Assembly: GCF_963678975.1 (NCBI RefSeq)
Contig: NC_089272.1
Span: 23,935,471 to 23,999,470, forward strand
From: Dysidea avara
Taxonomy: Eukaryota > Porifera > Demospongiae > Dictyoceratida > Dysideidae
Length of the DNA: 64,000 nt
Direction of reading: 5' to 3'
Below the pieces are notes generated by a model that was not told the DNA's origin, did not search any database, and saw nothing but the letters and a program-made list of their open reading frames with translations. The translations under genes and the position numbers were made by a program. Of the stretch, positions 62,501 through 64,000 are shown piece after piece; position 1 is the first letter of the stretch; each line of letters starts with the position of its first letter.

Positions 62501-64000
62501 TACATGGTGATTTGTTTGTAGCTGAACTCTCTACAAGGTAACTTCTTCTAGCTGATCTACTTTTCTACAGGGTGATTTGTTTGTAGCTGAATTCTCTACA
62601 GGGCGATTTGTTTGCAGCTGAACTCTCTATATGGTAGTTTCTTTGTAGCTGAACTCTCTACAGGGTGATTTGTTTGTAGCTGAACTCTCTACAAGGTAAC
62701 TTCTTCTAGCTGATCTTTCTACAGGGTGATTTGTTTGTAGCTGAATTCTCTACAGGGCGATTTATTTGCAGCTGAACTCTCTACATGGTAGTTTCTTTGT
62801 AGCTGAACTCTGTGCAACGTAACTTCTTCTAGCTGAACTCTCTACAGGATGACTTGTTTCTAGCTGATCTCTCTACAGGGTGACTTGTTTGTAGCTGAAT
62901 TCTCTACAGGGCGATTTGTTTGCAGCTGAACTCTCTACATGGTAGTTTCTTTGTAGCTGAATTCTCTACAATGTAACTTCTTCTAGCTGAACTCTCTACA
63001 GGATGACTTGTTTCTAGCTTATCTCTCTACAGGGTGACTTGTTTGTAGCTGAACTCTCTACAGGGTGATTTGTTTGTAGCTGAACTCTCTACAAGGTAAC
63101 TTCTTCTAGCTGATCTTTCTACAGGGTGATTTGTTTGTAGCTGAATTCTTTACAGGGCGATTTGCTTGCAGCTGAACTCTCTACAAGGTAGTTTCTTTGT
63201 AGCTGAACTCTCTATAATGTAACTTCTTCTAGCTGAACTCTCTACAGGATGACTTGTTTCTAGCTGATCTCTCTACAGGGTGATTTGTTTGTAGCTGAAC
63301 TCTCTACAAGGTAACTTCTTCTAGCTGATCTTTCTACAGGGTGATTTGTTTGTAGCTGAATTCTCTACAGGCGATTTGTTTGCAGCTGAACTCTCTACAT
63401 GGTAGTTTCTTTGTAGCCGAACTCTCTACAGTGTAACTTATTCTAGCTGAACTCTCTACGGGTGGCTTGTTTCTAGCTGAACTCTCTACAGGGTGATTTG
63501 TTTGTAGCTGAACTCTCTACAAGGTAACTTCTTCTAGCTGATCTTTTTACAGGGTAATTTGTTTGTAGCTGAATTCTCTACAGGGCGATTTGTTTGCAGC
63601 TGAACTCTCTACATGGTAGTTTCTTTGTAGCTGAACTCTCTACAATGTAACTTCTTCTAGCTGAACTCTCTACATGGTGATTTGTTTGTAGCTGAACTCT
63701 CTACAAGGTAACTTCTTCTAGCTGATCTACTTTTCTACAGGGTGATTTGTTTGTAGCTGAATTCTCTACAGGGCGATTTGTTTGCAGCTGAACTCTCTAT
63801 ATGGTAGTTTCTTTGTAGCTGAACTCTCTACAGGGTGATTTGTTTGTAGCTGAACTCTCTACATGGTAACTTCTTCTAGCTGATCTTTCTACAGGGTGAT
63901 TTGTTTGTAGCTGAATTCTCTACAGGGCGATTTATTTGCAGCTGAACTCTCTACATGGTAGTTTCTTTGTAGCTGAACTCTGTACAACGTAACTTCTTCT
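59570..64000. repeat. Satellite array, 30/31-bp monomers with 460-bp higher-order unit
   Basis: Monomer core is TAGCTGAACTCTCTACA followed by type-specific ends (GGGTGATTTGTTTG, AGGTAACTTCTTC, TGGTAGTTTCTTTG, GGGCGATTTGTTTG and others). CTCTACGTGGTAGCTTC recurs at 60811, 61271 and 61731, an exact 460-bp period of about 15 monomers. CTGATCTACTTTTCTACAGG occurs at about 62552 and 63722, marking a second, 1170-bp duplication. The array continues past the window end. No coding potential. Confidence 0.97.

Noticed and set aside
59570-64000. CRISPR-like 30-bp repeats
   Set aside because: Contiguous monomers with no spacers and higher-order periodicity; satellite DNA.

Overview
The window is metazoan nuclear DNA: AT-rich by eye, with short exons split by GT-AG introns, many retroelement and DNA-transposon fragments, and long satellite arrays. 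The DIRS retroelements, an Academ-like DNA transposon and protein families of a kind I associate with sponges and cnidarians suggest an early-branching animal, possibly a demosponge. This is inference; nothing in the window fixes the species.

Only one conserved host gene is clear. It is a neurobeachin/LRBA-type BEACH-WD40 gene on the + strand from about 28.46 kb to 55.24 kb, with about 20 recognisable exons: acidic linker and PH-like domain (28.46-30.10 kb), BEACH domain (30.25-52.69 kb), then WD40 repeats (52.86-55.24 kb). Splice phases agree across nearly all junctions, yet the exons carry two in-frame stops and about three one-base phase discrepancies. The copy is therefore either decaying or sits in poorly polished sequence. 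Its introns are full of transposons. An 11.6-kb intron (31299-42943) holds a DIRS element that is itself interrupted by a 5.33-kb Academ-like DNA transposon (33461-38790), and a second intron (43165-50449) holds another DIRS element in the same orientation.

Left of the gene (1-28 kb): a copia-like fossil (about 0.6-1.5 kb, minus); a retroelement tail (1.9-2.4 kb, plus); a foldback repeat; a (CCTG)n tract; a convergent pair made of a HIRAN-domain gene (5.04-5.93 kb, plus) and a decayed multi-exon gene of unknown function (5.97-8.23 kb, minus); LINE fragments (12.6-13.8, 15.6-16.8, 19.1-20.05 kb); several tandem arrays (58-, 75- and about 245-bp units); and a 6.8-kb satellite of about 122-bp monomers (21.18-27.99 kb).

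Right of the last exon (55.3-64 kb): two large palindromic foldbacks, a TA-flanked MITE, a probable relative of the Academ-like element, and a satellite of 30/31-bp monomers with a 460-bp higher-order unit that runs off the window end. I saw no rRNA, tRNA, CRISPR array or bacterial-style gene.
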